64,000 nucleotides of DNA from Antilocapra americana (lineage: Eukaryota > Chordata > Mammalia > Artiodactyla > Antilocapridae). Each line of letters starts with the position of its first letter. Position 1 is the first letter of the stretch. Below, piece after piece: positions 11,088 through 22,488 of this stretch. The position numbers and the translations under genes are program-made. The notes beneath the pieces were generated by a model. The model was not told where the DNA came from, did no database searches, and saw only the letters and a program-made list of their open reading frames with translations. The stretch lies in contig ML662442.1 of assembly GCA_007570785.1 (NCBI GenBank), forward strand, positions 59,017,393-59,081,392, read 5' to 3'.

Positions 11088-11301
11088 GGGTTTCCCTGGT
11101 GGCTCAGGCAGTAAAGAATCTGCCTGCAATGCAGGAGACCTGGGTTTGATCCCTTGGTTGGGAAAATCCTCTGGAGGAGGAAATGCAACTCACTCCAGTA
11201 TACTTGCCTGTAAAATCCCCAGGGACAGAGGAGCCTGGCAGGCTACAGTCCATGGGATCGCAAAGAGTTGGACATAACTCAGCGACTAAGCGCAGCACAG
11301 C
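11088..11301 (+). mobile_element. Bov-tA SINE, sense
   Basis: Good-quality copy: ttccctggtggctcaggcag, B-box-like gggtttgatccc, then gcctggcaggctacagtcc and a gcgactaag end. A possible short duplication (atgctat before, gtgctat after) flanks it. Confidence 0.93.
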
Positions 11302-11580
11302 AGAAAGTGCTATAACCCACTGTGAAGGGAACTGTCTTTTAGGTAGCCTTGGGCTGACAGATGTGTTACCAAACTGAGTGCTTTTGCACACAATAATTGG
11401 AGGAAATGAAGTGTATTACCTTCTCTGCGAGCATTTTACCAAACCAAATCAACCCTCTGATGTATTTCAGAGATTTAACTGTGGTCATATAATTATCCCA
11501 AGAAAATACAGAACTCTCTGTGCATTATCTCTTTGTAAAGATGCTTACACTTATTCTCTTACATTAAAAGTTTTAGTTAA

Positions 11581-11919
11581 GGGCGTCGCTGGTGGCTCAG
11601 GGATAAAGAATCCACCTGCCAATGCAGGGGCCATGGGTTTGATCCTTAGTCCGGGAAGATCCCACATGCTGTGGAGCAACTAAGCCCGTGTGCCACAACT
11701 ACCAAGCCTGTGCTCTAGAGCCTGGGGGCTGCAACTACTGAAGTCCTCACACTCGAGAGCCTGTGCTCTGCAGCAGGAGAAGCCACCGCAATGAGAAGCC
11801 CGTGCATCTCAACTAGAGAGTAGCCCCTGCTCATTACAACTAAAGAAAAGCCTATGTAGCAATGAAGACCCAACACAGACAAAAATAAATAAATATACAA
11901 AATTATTTTTAAAAAGAAA
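11581..11919 (+). mobile_element. CHR-2 type SINE, sense, with target duplication
   Basis: tRNA-derived cetartiodactyl SINE: gggcgtcgctggtggctcag head, a body of cgtgtgccacaactac and ctgcaactactg repeats, then an A/T-rich tail (aaataaataaat). It is flanked by ttttagttaa at 11571-11580 and 11920-11929. CHR elements predate most Bov-tA copies. Confidence 0.92.
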
Positions 11920-11930
11920 TTTTAGTTAAG

Positions 11931-13000
11931 AGATTATAGCCACTGTATAAATCATGCGGTCGTTTGCTAATAGGAGGATAATGTAAAAGACAGAATAATG
12001 CACTTTTTTTTGTTAGAGAAGTAAAAGAATAAAGCAAAATGAGGAAAGAGAACTAGCATTTATTAAGGGTTGATCACGTGTATAGACATTATCTTCTTGA
12101 TCTTTAAAAATAAATAGATATTTATTCTATTTCAGGTTCCCTAGAAAACAGAGACAAAGGCAAATATTGAGAATTAATGTTTTTTGGAGAAAAGCAATTC
12201 CAGGGCAGCAAGAACAAGAAAAATAAAAATGACACAGGAAGATAGAAAGCAATGCAAGGCATTACTGATGCGTAAATTTTGCCTTGTATATTGACTTTAG
12301 AATATAACCTCATGCAAATGACTAGTGCTGGGTATGCTGGCTTCAATGCTATCCCTCAGAGGGAACAAAGCTGACTCCTTATCCTAAGGCTTCTTTCATG
12401 AACTCTATGGAAGCCCTTGGAAGTCTGCCACCACTGTTTCTGGTCTGTGGGCAATGGCCCTTCTCAAGCTTGTCACCCTGCACCACCCCCCTGGCCCCCT
12501 GTTTTCTGCCAGCCCACTGGGCTGACATGTTTTCACTGGTAGAGTCCCTCTCTCATATGGGTGGTTCTCTTAGACAGGGATTCAGAATGTCTCAAGATCA
12601 GCAGCACTCTCTCTGTGGCTCACACCCAGGTCTCTGAAAGCACTCACAAACCCTGTAAGGGTAGACACACTCCAGCACAATAGCAAATCTCTGGGATCTA
12701 CCACCAGTGTGAGTAGAAGGACTGACTCCTGTATCTTCCAGCTGGGAATCGACTACTTCCCCAAGCAGCAAGGATAACATACCAAGCTCTCTGGGTATGT
12801 GGAAGCCTTATGGAAGCTGTTTCATTAGGCTTGAGATGAGGGGTATCACCATACTCCTGGGGGAGAGGGCAGGGGACACAAGAAGAAGAGACTCATAGCA
12901 TAACTTTGCCAAAGTAAAAGTAATTCATAAATATTCTATCTTCCCCACACTCTGATCCTTTTTATATATGCTGAGGAGGATTACAGTCCTAAAACTGGTT
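11931..13000. other. Unassigned, partly GC-rich
   Basis: No gene is recognised. About 12045-12110 resembles an L2/MIR-type ending (ctagcatttattaaggg). The block 12130-12900 is a coherent, moderately GC-rich stretch (ttccctagaaaacagagaca onward) that reads like a degraded interspersed repeat, but I cannot assign a family. Confidence 0.3.
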
Positions 13001-13850
13001 TTCATCCATTTTCTTGAAATATTCTTTTTCTTGGTCCATTATCTTAAACTGGTATGCCCCATTTATTGTATTTCAATGTCTTGGTCAAAACTTCAATTGT
13101 AATATCCAAATACACATTTAATATTAAACTGTTGAATGTGACATTGGGATGTACTTGTTTTTAGATATCCTTGATTAAATTAAGGAATTTCCCTCTTATT
13201 TTATTGTTTGCTTTAAAAAATTGTCATAAATTTGGTTGAATTTATCAAATTGTTTGTGCATCTACTGAGATATAGTCAAATGATTTTTCTTTTCCAGTCT
13301 GCTTAGGTGATGAATTATATCAGTAGATTTTCTCATATTTGACCAACCTGACATCCCTGGAATAAACTGAAGGTGGACAGAGTGAATAATATATACAGTC
13401 AGCCCTCCATATCCACAGATTCTACATCCTCAGATTCAACCAACCGTGAGTTGAAAACACTACAAAAAAAAAAAAAGAAAATTCCAGAAAGTTCCAAAAA
13501 TCAAAATTTGAGTTTTCCATACATTGGCAACTAATTGTGTAGCATTTATACTGCATTAAGTATTGCAAGTATTGTAAAGATGATTTAAAGTGTACAGGAG
13601 GGTGTGCACAGGTTGCATGCAAACGATGCAGCATTTTATAAAAGGACTTGAGCATCTGAGGACTTTGGTGTCTGAGAGGGGGTCCTGGAACCAAGCCCCT
13701 GGGGATATCAAACGACAACTGTATTTCTATATGCATTGCTTGACTCAATTTGGTAAATTTTTAAAGGATTTTTGGCATATGTTTAATCCTCTGTGTTCCT
13801 GTTGGTTTTGGTGTCAAGGTAATATTCACTGTATAAAATGATTTGGAACA
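13001..13850 (-). mobile_element. Old L1 ORF2 fragment, antisense, split by a MITE
   Basis: The plus strand shows antisense L1 ORF2 text, for example tgcatctactgagata, gaccaacctgacatccctgg and, after the interruption at 13396-13721, gttggttttggtgtcaagg. No open frame of any length survives. The DNA transposon landed inside it later. Confidence 0.7.
13396..13721 (+). mobile_element. Tigger-like MITE with TA duplication
   Basis: Element starting cagtcagccctccatatcc and ending in the imperfect inverted terminus ggatatcaaacgacaactg. It is flanked by TA at 13394-13395 and 13722-13723, as expected for Tc1/mariner-pogo (Tigger) elements. It is internally non-coding, about 326 bp, and carries an A12 run. 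It interrupts the antisense L1. Confidence 0.85.
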
Positions 13851-13869
13851 CATGACAGAGAGAGCCATT

Positions 13870-14640
13870 TTTATTTTCCCCTTCTTCTGTAGTAGTAGAA
13901 CCTCTGTTCATAGCTGGACCCCTAGATGCCCAAAATAAAGGGTATATTTTCCAACCTGCTTTGCAACTTTGTGTGACCACGTGACTAAGCTCTGATTGAT
14001 GGGATACAAGGCAATTTCTGCTATTAGGAATTTTTTATTTTTCACTTTATTTATTTTGGCTGCACTGGATCTTCACTGCTTTGAGTAGGCTTTTTCTAGT
14101 TGTGGCCAGAGGGGGCTGCTCTTTGTTGTGGTTTGTTGTGGCTTCTCTTGCTGCAGAGCACAGGCTCTAGGGCACGGGGTTTGCAGTAGTTGCACCTCAT
14201 GGCCTCTGTAACACAGGTTAAGTAGCTCTGGTGCATGAGCTCAGTTGCCGCATGACATGTGGAATCTTCCTGCACCAGGGATGGAACCCATATCCCCTAC
14301 ATTGACAAGCAGATTCTTAACCACTGGACCACCAAGGAAGTCCTGGTAAGAGCCTCTGTCCTCTCATTCAATCTATCTTCTCTCTGACTAGTTGGAATGA
14401 GAATTTGGTTGTGAATCTTCTTGGACTGTGTGTTCAAAGGCACTGATCTAAAAATGGTCACACAGAAAGGTAAAAGGAGCCTGAGGTCCTGACCCAGCAA
14501 GCATTATATTAGCCAAGTATAATGTTGAAGAGCATATTGGCCCGACCTATCCTAACCGCCTACCCGAGGATGATCATGTGAGAAAGAAATAAAACTCTGT
14601 ATTTTTTAAGCCAGTGTTATTTTGTTCCCTATACCCACAA
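13870..14640 (+). mobile_element. Ancient repeat split by a CHR-2 SINE
   Basis: The left part (about 13870-14010: cagaataaag-like gcccaaaataaaggg, gtgaccacgtgactaagc, tgatgggatacaagg) and the right part (14345-14640: aggagcctgaggtcctga, gagaaagaaataaaactc, taagccagtgttatttt) read as one old placental repeat resembling an LTR. I cannot name the family with confidence. Confidence 0.4.
14027..14343 (-). mobile_element. CHR-2 type SINE, antisense
   Basis: Antisense CHR: ttggctgcactggatcttca, tggcttctcttgctgcagag, then the head gattcttaaccactggacca. It interrupts the older repeat at 13870-14640. Confidence 0.9.
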
Positions 14641-14914
14641 ACTTATATACTGATACACAAAGTGTTCTTCTTTCTCAGTATTCTTTGAAAGTGATTGTGA
14701 AGATTAGAATTGTCTGCTCCTTCAGTTTTGATAGTTTGGCCTGTAAAGCAATCTAAGCCAAGTATTTTGTTTGGGGGAGAATTTTTAACTACTGATTATA
14801 GTTTAATGGTTACAGAACCATTAAGATGTTTTATTTCTTCTTGAGCCCCTTTTAGCAACTTATTTTTTTTTCTTCTAAATGCCTTTTATTAATCTTTATA
14901 ACAACTCTATTAGA

Positions 14915-15072
14915 TTCTCTGGTTATCAGTCCCATTTATATCTGAGGAAACTGAGGAACAAACAGGCTGTCTAACTTGCTAGAGATCATACAGTTGACAA
15001 ACACACATCTGGAATTTGCACCAGGTTCTGACTCCAGGGTCTATGCCTTCAACCACTATATTATTCTACCTT
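14915..15072 (-). mobile_element. MIR SINE, antisense
   Basis: Reverse MIR landmarks in order: ctgaggaaactgaggaac, acttgctagagatcatac, ctgactccagggtctatg, caaccactatattattctac. Confidence 0.8.
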
Positions 15073-15104
15073 CTAAGATGACTCAATGACCGAGTAGGAA
15101 TTAT

Positions 15105-15846
15105 TAGTTCAGTTCAGTCACTCAGTCGGGTCCAACTCTTTGCAACCCCATGAATCGTAGCACGCCAGGCCTCCCTATCCATCACCAACTCCCAGAGTCC
15201 ACCCAAACCCATGTCCATCGAGTCAGTGATGCCATCCAGTCATCTTATCCTTTGTCATCCCATTCTCCTCCTGCCCCCAATCCTTCCCAGCATCAGGGTC
15301 TTTTCCAGTGAGTCAACTCTTTGCATGAGGTAGCCAAAGTATTAGAGTTTCTGCTTCAACATCAGTCCTTCCAATGAATACCCAGGACTGATCTCCTTTA
15401 GGAGGGACTGGTTGGATCTCCTTGCAGTCCAAGGGACTCTCAAGAGTCTTATCCAGAACCACAGTTCAAAAGCATCAATTCTTCGGTACTCAGATTTCTT
15501 TAGAGTCCAACTCTCACATCCATACATGACTACTGGAAAAACCATAGCCTTGACTAGATGCACCTTTGTTGGCAAAGTAATGTTTCTGCTTTTCAATATG
15601 CTGTCTAGGTTGGTCATAACTTTCCTTCCAAGGAGTAAGTGTCTTTTAATTTCATGGCTGCAATCATAATCTGCAGTGATCTTGGAGCACAAAAAAATAA
15701 ATTCTGACACTGTTTCCACTGTTTCCCCATCTATTTCCCATGAAGTGATGGGACGAGATGCCATGATCTTAGTTTTCTGAATGTTGAGCTTTAAGCCAAT
15801 GTTTTCACTCTCCTCTTTCACTTTCATCAAGAGGCTTTTTAACTCC
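15105..15846 (-). mobile_element. BovB LINE 3' part, antisense
   Basis: Reads from the BovB 3' terminus (cagttcagtcactcagtcg) back into the reverse-transcriptase thumb. The minus strand between 15848 and 15342 keeps 168 codons open, including MVFPVVMYGCESWTLKKSEY and LLRVPWTARRSNQSLL, which are typical of the BovB RT C-terminus. It stops abruptly inside the [12 protein letters not shown] region, where an L1 begins. Confidence 0.93.
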
Positions 15847-16820
15847 AAAAATATACAAGCAACTCCTGCATCTCCATTCTAGGAAAATAAACGACCCAAT
15901 CAAAAAGTGGGCCAAAGAACTTAACAGACATTTCTCCAAAGAAGACATAAAAATGGCTAACAAACACATGAAAAGATGTTCAACATCACTCATTATCAGA
16001 GAAATGCAAATCAAAACCATAATGAGGTATCACTTTACACCAGTCAGAATGGCTGTAATCCAAAAATCTACAAGCAATAAATGCTGGAGAGGATGTGGAG
16101 AAAAGGAAACTCTCTTACACTGTTGGTGGGAATGCAAACTAGTACAGCCACTATGGAAAATAGTGTGGAGGTTCCTTAAAAAACTGCAAATAGTCCTGCC
16201 ATATGATCCGGCAATCCCACTGCTGGGCATATACACCGAGGAAACCAGAATTGAAAGAGCCACGTGTACCCCAATGTTCATCGCTGCATTGTTTACAATA
16301 GCCAGGACATGGAAGCAACCTAGATGCCCATCAACTGATGAATGGATAAGAAAGCTGTGGTACATATACACAATGGAATATTACTCAGCATTTAAAAAAA
16401 AAATTCATTTGAGTTAGTTCTACTCAGATGGACGAAACTGGAGCCTATTATCCAGAGTAAAGTAAGCCAGAAGCAAAAACAACAATACAGTGTATTAACG
16501 CTTATATATGGAATTTAGAAAGACGGTAACGAGAACCCAACATGCAAGACAGCAAAAGGAACGCAGATGTATAGAATAGACTCGTGGACTCTGTGGATGA
16601 GGGTAAGCGTGGGATGATATGGGAGAATGGAATTGAAACATGTTAATTATCATATGTCTAATCAATCGCCAGCCCAGGATTGATGCTCGGGGCTGGTGCA
16701 TCGAGATTTCCCCGGGGGATGGAGAAGGGAGGGAGGAGGGAGGGGGGTTCTGGAGGGGGAGCATATGTAAACCCATGGTGATATCATGGCATTGTATGGC
16801 AAAAACAATTAAAAAAATTA
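15847..16820 (+). mobile_element. Bovine-type L1 3' end, sense
   Basis: The last part of L1 ORF2 is open from 15953 to 16417 (154 codons) and shows [20 protein letters not shown], then [24 protein letters not shown] and YYSAFKKK. The stop is followed by the ruminant L1 3' UTR (agacagcaaaaggaac, gggctggtgcatcgag) and an A-rich end. It is 5'-truncated and sits between two BovB pieces of opposite orientation. Confidence 0.93.
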
Positions 16821-16822
16821 TC

Positions 16823-16879
16823 TAAGATATGCAGATGACACTACCCTTATGGCAGAAAGTGAAGAGGAACTAAAAAGCA
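16823..16879 (+). mobile_element. BovB fragment, sense (inverted 5' piece)
   Basis: Fifty-odd bases encoding the RT catalytic region (atatgcagatgacactaccc, gaagaggaactaaaaagc). In consensus order this piece lies immediately upstream of the point where the antisense copy 15105-15846 ends, and the two overlap by about 12 bp. That is the pattern of a 5' inversion. Confidence 0.8.
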
Positions 16880-17098
16880 ACTTATATTTTTAAGGAATTT
16901 GTTTATGTATGTTTTCACATGTATTATCTGAGACTGTTATTATGGTTGTGTGTGTTAAACTTATATTACCTTATGTAAAATAGATAGCCAATAGGAATGT
17001 ACTGTATGTCTCAAGAAACTCAAACAGAGGTTCTGTATCAAACTAGAGGGGTGAGATGGGAAGGAAGATGAAAGGCAGGTTTAAGAGGGAGGGGATAT

Positions 17099-18950
17099 CA
17101 AGCTGGAATCAAGATTGGTGGGAGAAATATCAGTTACCTCAGATATGCAGATGACACCACCCTTTTGGCAGAAAGTGAAGAACTAAAGGGCCTCTTGATG
17201 AATGTTAAAGAGCCGAGTGAAAAAGTTGGCTTAAAGCTCAACATTCAGAAAACTAAGATATGGCATCCGATCCCATCACTTCATGGCAAATAGATGGGAA
17301 ACAATGGAAACAGTGACAGATTTTTTTGGGGGGGGCGCTCCAAAATCACTGCAGATGGTGGTTGCAGCCATGAAATTAAGATGCTTGCTCCTTGAAAGGA
17401 AAGGTATGATCAACCTAGAAAGCATATTTAAAAAAAGAGATATTATTTCGGCAACAAAGATCCATCTAGTCAAAGCTATGGTTTTTCCAGGAGTCATGTA
17501 TGGATATGACAGTTCAGTTCAATTCAGTTGCTCAGTTATCTCCAACTCTTTGCAACCCCATGAATTGCAGCACACTAGGCTTCCCTGTAATCACCAACTC
17601 TCAGAGTCCACCCAAACCCATGTCCATAAAGTCAGTGATGCCATCCAGCCATCTCATCCTCTGTTGTCCCCTTCTCCTCCTGCCCTCAATCTTTCCCAGT
17701 ATCAGGGTCTTTTCAAATGAGTCAACTCTTTACATGAGGTGGCCAAAGTATTGGAGTTTCAGCTTCAACATCAGTCCTTCCACTGAACACCCAGGACTGG
17801 TCTCCTTTAGGATGGACTGGTTGGATCTCCTTGAAGTCCAAGGGACTCTCAAGAGTCTTCTCCAACACCACAGTTCAAAAGCATCAATTCTTCAGTGCTC
17901 AGCTTTCTTCACCATCCAAATCTCACATCCATACATGACTACTGGAAAAACCATAGCCTTGACTAGACGGACATTTGCTGGCAAAGTAATATCTCTGCTT
18001 TTCAATATGCTATCTAGGTTGATCATAACTTTCCTCCAAGGAGTAAGCGTCTTTTAATTTTATGGCTGCAATCACCATCTGCAGTGATTTTGGAGCCCCC
18101 AAAAATAGTCTGACTCTGTTTCCACTGTTTCCCCATCTATCTGCCATGAAGTGATGGGACCAGATGCCATGATCTTAGTTTTCTGAATGTTGAGCTTTAA
18201 GCCATCTTTTTCACTCTCCTCTTTTACTTTCATCAGGAGGGTTTTTAGTTCCTCTTTGCTTTCTGCCACAACGGTGGTGTTATCTGCATATCTGAGGTTA
18301 TTGATATTTTTCCCAGGAATCTTGATTCCAGCTTGTGCTTCATCCAGCCCAGTATTTCTCATGATGTACTCTGCATATAAGTTAAATAAGCAGGGTGACA
18401 ATATACAGCCTTGACATACTCCTTTTCCTATTTGGAACCAGTCTGTTGTTCCATGTCCAATTCTAACTGTTGCTTCCTGACCTGCATACAGGTTTCTCAA
18501 AAGACAGGTCAGGTGGTATGGTATTCCCATCTCTTTAATATATGACAGTTAGAATATAAAGAAAGCTGAGTACCAAAGAATTGATGCTTTCGAACTGTGG
18601 TGCTGGAGAAGACTCTTGAGAGTCCCTTGGACTGCAAGGAGATCAAACCAGTCAATCCTAAAAGAAATCAGTCCTGAATATTCATTGGAAGGACTGATGT
18701 TGAGGCTGAAATTCCAATACTTTGGCCACCTGATGTGAAGAAATGATTCACTAGAAAAGACCCTGATGCTGGGAAAGATTGAAGGTGGGAGGAGAAGGGG
18801 ACGATAGAGGATTAGAAGGTTGGATGGCATCACTGACTCAATGGACATGAGTTTGAGTAAGCTCCTGGAGTTGGCGATGGACAAGGAAGCGTAGTGTGCT
18901 GCAGTACATGGGGTTGTAAAGAGTCAGACATGACTGAGTGACTGAACTGA
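17099..18950 (+). mobile_element. BovB LINE 3' part, sense, split by another BovB
   Basis: Sense BovB from just before the RT catalytic motif (tatgcagatgac, YADD, at 17144-17155) through the thumb (17099-17514). It resumes at 18551 (tataaagaaagctgag) and reaches the 3' terminus gactgagtgactgaactga at 18950. Frames are broken by small indels and a G-run near 17328-17335. Between the halves sits an antisense BovB with a clear target duplication. Confidence 0.92.
17515..18539 (-). mobile_element. BovB LINE, antisense, nested in BovB
   Basis: A 5'-truncated BovB of about 1 kb. It is flanked by a perfect 11-bp target duplication, atatgacagtt, at 17504-17514 and 18540-18550. The minus strand from 18530 to 18072 is open for 152 codons and covers RT: GVCQGCILSPCLFNLYAEYI, then RYADNTTVVAE. 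The catalytic YADD is YADN here (codon change at 18279-18281), so even this open stretch encodes a dead polymerase. Confidence 0.95.
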
Positions 18951-19040
18951 TGGCTGATTCATGTTGAGATTTGACAGAAGACAACAAAATTCTGTAAAGC
19001 AATTATCCTTCAATTAAAAAGTATATAAAATTTTTTCTAA

Positions 19041-19716
19041 GAGTAAGCAAAAACAAAAAACAAAAAAAGAAATTGCAAGTTTTAGACATCGTGTAGACGA
19101 GATTCTGAATAAAGAAAATATTTTTCCTCATGGCAGAATGCCTACTGCTGTTCTCAGTCTTGTTAATATACTGGGTTTGTATAGTGAAAAATGAATTGTC
19201 TTTGACCCAGTGTTCCTATGCCACTTGCATTTGAAGTGAAACTGCTGAGCACTAAGACGGGCCAGTGGTGAGATCCTCATTGTTTGGCTCCTTTAATTGA
19301 TCTTGTCTTTAGAGGTGAGACTCCTCTCTCACATCACTCTCTCGTGAATGAATCCACTACTGCCTGGGAGGAAGCTGGATGAGCCCAGCATCACCACAGC
19401 AGTGTGACCCAGCCTACCAGATGGCACAGGGCCCCTCCTTGTGGTGTAGTGGCAGTAAGGAACAGTTCACATCTCTCTCAGTTTTGTCTATGAAATCTGG
19501 ATTTACCCTGGAGATTGAGATGCATTTAATCATCGATATTTAAGGGCAGTTGATTAAGATTACACATGGAATAGGAGGCATATTTGCGGCTACTAGCCTC
19601 TATGCCTACCAAAAGAAATTTAGAGGCTTAATAATACAGGAATCTAATCATTTTTTACTGTCTCATTATTGGTTAAATTATCAAAAGAGCGAGATGATTT
19701 GACCACTGTGTAACCT
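19041..19716. other. Unassigned non-coding sequence
   Basis: No gene or repeat family recognised. Confidence 0.4.
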
Positions 19717-19919
19717 CTGTGTTAGTTGCTCAGTCCTGTCTGACTCTTTGCAACCCCATGGCCTCTAGTCTCCAGACTGCTCTGTCCATGGGGTTCTCCC
19801 AGCAAGAATACTGGGGTAGGTAGCTATTTCCTACTCTAGGGGATCTTCCCAATCCAGGGATCAAAGGAGGGTCCCCTGCATTGCAAGCAGATTCTTTACC
19901 GTCTGAGCCACCAAGGACA
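19717..19919 (-). mobile_element. Bov-tA SINE, antisense
   Basis: Reverse Bov-tA: ttagttgctcagtcctgtct, gcaagaatactggggtagg, gattctttaccgtctgagcc. Confidence 0.92.
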
Positions 19920-21122
19920 CAGCTAATCCATGGTAACTAACCAGAAATCCATTTTTCATGACTCTAAGTCTAGCAGATTTTCTACTTTACCACTTAATCT
20001 CCTTGCGAAGAGTGTACACAGTAATACACTGGCACTGACTTTTGCAAAGTGAATTCTATAGGCTAATAGTCAATACTTGATAGCCTATTTCAGTTCCCTA
20101 AGGCTTTCACTTCATTCAATTGGCTTCAAAACGTTTTAATGCCATACATTTGAAAAATAAAGACACATCTGTCAGGTGCAGATCCAAAGGTAAAATGACA
20201 ATAGTCCTCAGGTCCATTCTACTCCTTCCACCTTAGTAGACGATTGTGACAGGTCTGAGCATGTTTCCACTTGGGGCATGATATTAACGATTCCTTCTGG
20301 ACCAAGGATAAACTGAAAAATTCCCCATTTTTCTCATTTTGGGACTGAGTCTCAGAGTATAGTTACATCAGGCTGTATACAAATAACCACAGCAGTAGCC
20401 CAGTCTGTGTTGAGTCCTAACTTGGAAGTAAATCTCCTAACTTCTGTTCATCAGAACTGAGCTGATTTTCATATGCCCTCAAACCCAAAAGCTCCTAAAC
20501 AAATTTATGGGGAGTAATGATGAGAGAAGAGAGGAGTCCTTCTCACTGATTTGCTTCCTAAAATTAATGCAGAGAAAAGCAAGTTCTAAGGACTGTTGCT
20601 CAACTATAAAGGCAAACAACTTTAATAATTCAAGATATTTTTCTCTTGGGTCTTATCAAACAATGCAAAGATTAATATTTGAGCATACTTACACTCTAAA
20701 TACCTAACATTACTATTGCCTTGTTTTTGCTTTTGAATAATTTGAAAAGGAGCCATAGAGGAAAATTCTCAAACATGAGCTGAAACCTGTCTTACCATTT
20801 TTCATCCCAACCCTAAGGAAACATTATAACAAACAGAACTTTAAAAAGTGTCCACCACCATCAACTGCTAAAGGAAAGAAAAAATCAATAGTAACCTCAA
20901 AACTACATTATATCTGTTTGCTCAGTGAATGTTTTGTGGCTTGGTGGTTTGTGTTTGGGTTTTTGTTGTTTTGGGATTTTTTGCTTCATATACTTCTTTA
21001 ATATTGCATCTCCATTCTGCTAAATGGCAGTAACTGGTTCCTAGTTCAATTGCTCTGGTTCTCTAAACTATATATTGACCACTCTTTACTGAATTTGGTC
21101 ACATGAGACATAGCCTTGTCTT
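19920..21122. other. Unassigned non-coding sequence
   Basis: No gene or repeat family recognised. A T/G-rich patch with repeated gtttt/gttg words lies at about 20935-20985. Confidence 0.4.
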
Positions 21123-21297
21123 CAGTTCAGTTCAGTCACTCAGTTGTGTCCGACTCTTTGTGACCCCATGGACTACAACACTCCAGGTCTCCCTGTCCAT
21201 CACCAGCTCCCGGAGTTTACCCAAACTCATGTTCCATTGAGTCAGTGATACCATCTAACCATCTCATCCTCTGCCATCCCCTTCTCCTCCCACTTTG
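21123..21297 (-). mobile_element. BovB 3' terminus, antisense
   Basis: Short copy, 175 bp: agttcagttcagtcactcag to ccccttctcctccc. It is strongly 5'-truncated and non-coding. Confidence 0.9.
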
Positions 21298-21422
21298 TCT
21301 TATGTTGATTTTATTTGATTATTTCTATAGACTTGTAAGATTTTTTCAAACCTGAATTTTACTTAACTTGAAAATAAGATCACTAAACTCTTGTTCATTT
21401 ATTGGGCTTGTATAGGCTTGCT

Positions 21423-21650
21423 GAGGCTTCCCAGGTGGTGTTGATGGTAAAGAACCCACCTGCCAAAAACAAAAAAAACCAACCTGCCAATGCAGGAGAG
21501 CTAAGAGATATGGGTTTTATCACTGGGTAAGGAAGATCCCCTGGAGGAGGGCATGGCAACTCATGCCAGTATTCTTGCCTGGGGAATCCCATGAACAAGG
21601 GAGTCTATGGGGTCACAAAGAGTCAGACACAACTGAAGGGACCTAACACA
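21423..21650 (+). mobile_element. Bov-tA SINE, sense, with internal A-rich insertion
   Basis: Bov-tA in which the tRNA-like part contains an extra piece between two copies of acctgcca (aaaacaaaaaaaaccaa between them). The body is otherwise normal (ggcatggcaactcatgccag). A short flanking match aggcttg occurs on both sides. Confidence 0.88.
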
Positions 21651-22488
21651 GCAGGCTTGTTTAGCAGAGGAAGCCTATGAAGTTTGAGAGGTGTTCAGCA
21701 TGATCTGACTGCACTTACTGGTTCTACAGTCTTGCCAGAAGGCTGAACCTAAAAGCCCAGGAAAACAACATCTTGTGGAATGGCTCCTGGACAAGCTTGA
21801 GGAGTCAGGAAATAGCCTGTATTCATTTCCTAGCCCTTCAACATGGTTCAGTTAGGAGCCACATGCCATGGATTATCAAAGAAAATAGATGGCAGTGGCC
21901 ATCCTCCTCCTTATTTCCCTTCCCCTGGTTCCATGACAAACATAACAATTTCATTTTCTAGAGACTGTCTGCCAGAATAATTGGAACTGATGACAAAGTG
22001 GTATTAATGACTCACCCTGTTCATATCATGGAGTGACTACACAGGAACTGCTCCACAATCTTATTTTTTCACTATTCTATGAGAAGTCATTCCCAAGGAA
22101 TCAGAAAAGACAGGTGTCCAACAAAAGTTTTTCCCTCAACTGTCACTCTGCCCTTTTAAAACGCCACTTCCACTCCCTTCCTATTCATTGAGGGAAAACT
22201 CGCCCCCCAAATTCAGACTGTTTCATCAGAAACAAAAGTTTAATCTTTTGTTGGTTTATTTCTGCCTAAATACTAGTCCGGGAGTGAGGATTATAACTGA
22301 TTCAAACTCTCTATATTATTTAGGAATTCAGAATATAATAACACTTAGGAATCAATTTATTCTTACAGACAGGTTTCAGTGACTGTTGTATACTCAATGT
22401 TTAACCCTAAGCATAAACTTCACTTCTTCCCTTAGAGGACATGACCGTGAGATCATATGAGCATAATTCTGTGAATTATCCCTACTCA
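21651..22488. other. Unassigned non-coding sequence
   Basis: No gene or repeat family recognised. Confidence 0.4.

Larger units (their letters stand above)
16880..19040 (+). mobile_element. Ruminant L1 3' UTR, split by BovB
   Basis: The first part, 16880-17098, carries ruminant L1 3' UTR text (gttaaacttatattacctta, aaatagatagccaatagg, actcaaacagaggttctgta, gaggggtgagatggg). The last part, 18951-19040, is its terminus (tggctgattcatgttgag, caattatccttcaatt). The middle, 17099-18950, is BovB. About a dozen bases of L1 seem to have been lost at the insertion point. Confidence 0.75.

Noticed and set aside
12398..12637. A 79-codon frame in a GC-richer block
   Set aside because: It lies within a stretch that looks like a degraded interspersed repeat, lacks a domain, and is overlapped by a frame on the other strand.
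17283..18057. Frames of 145 and 185 codons
   Set aside because: They cross the junction between two BovB copies of opposite strand, so they are chimeras, partly antisense.
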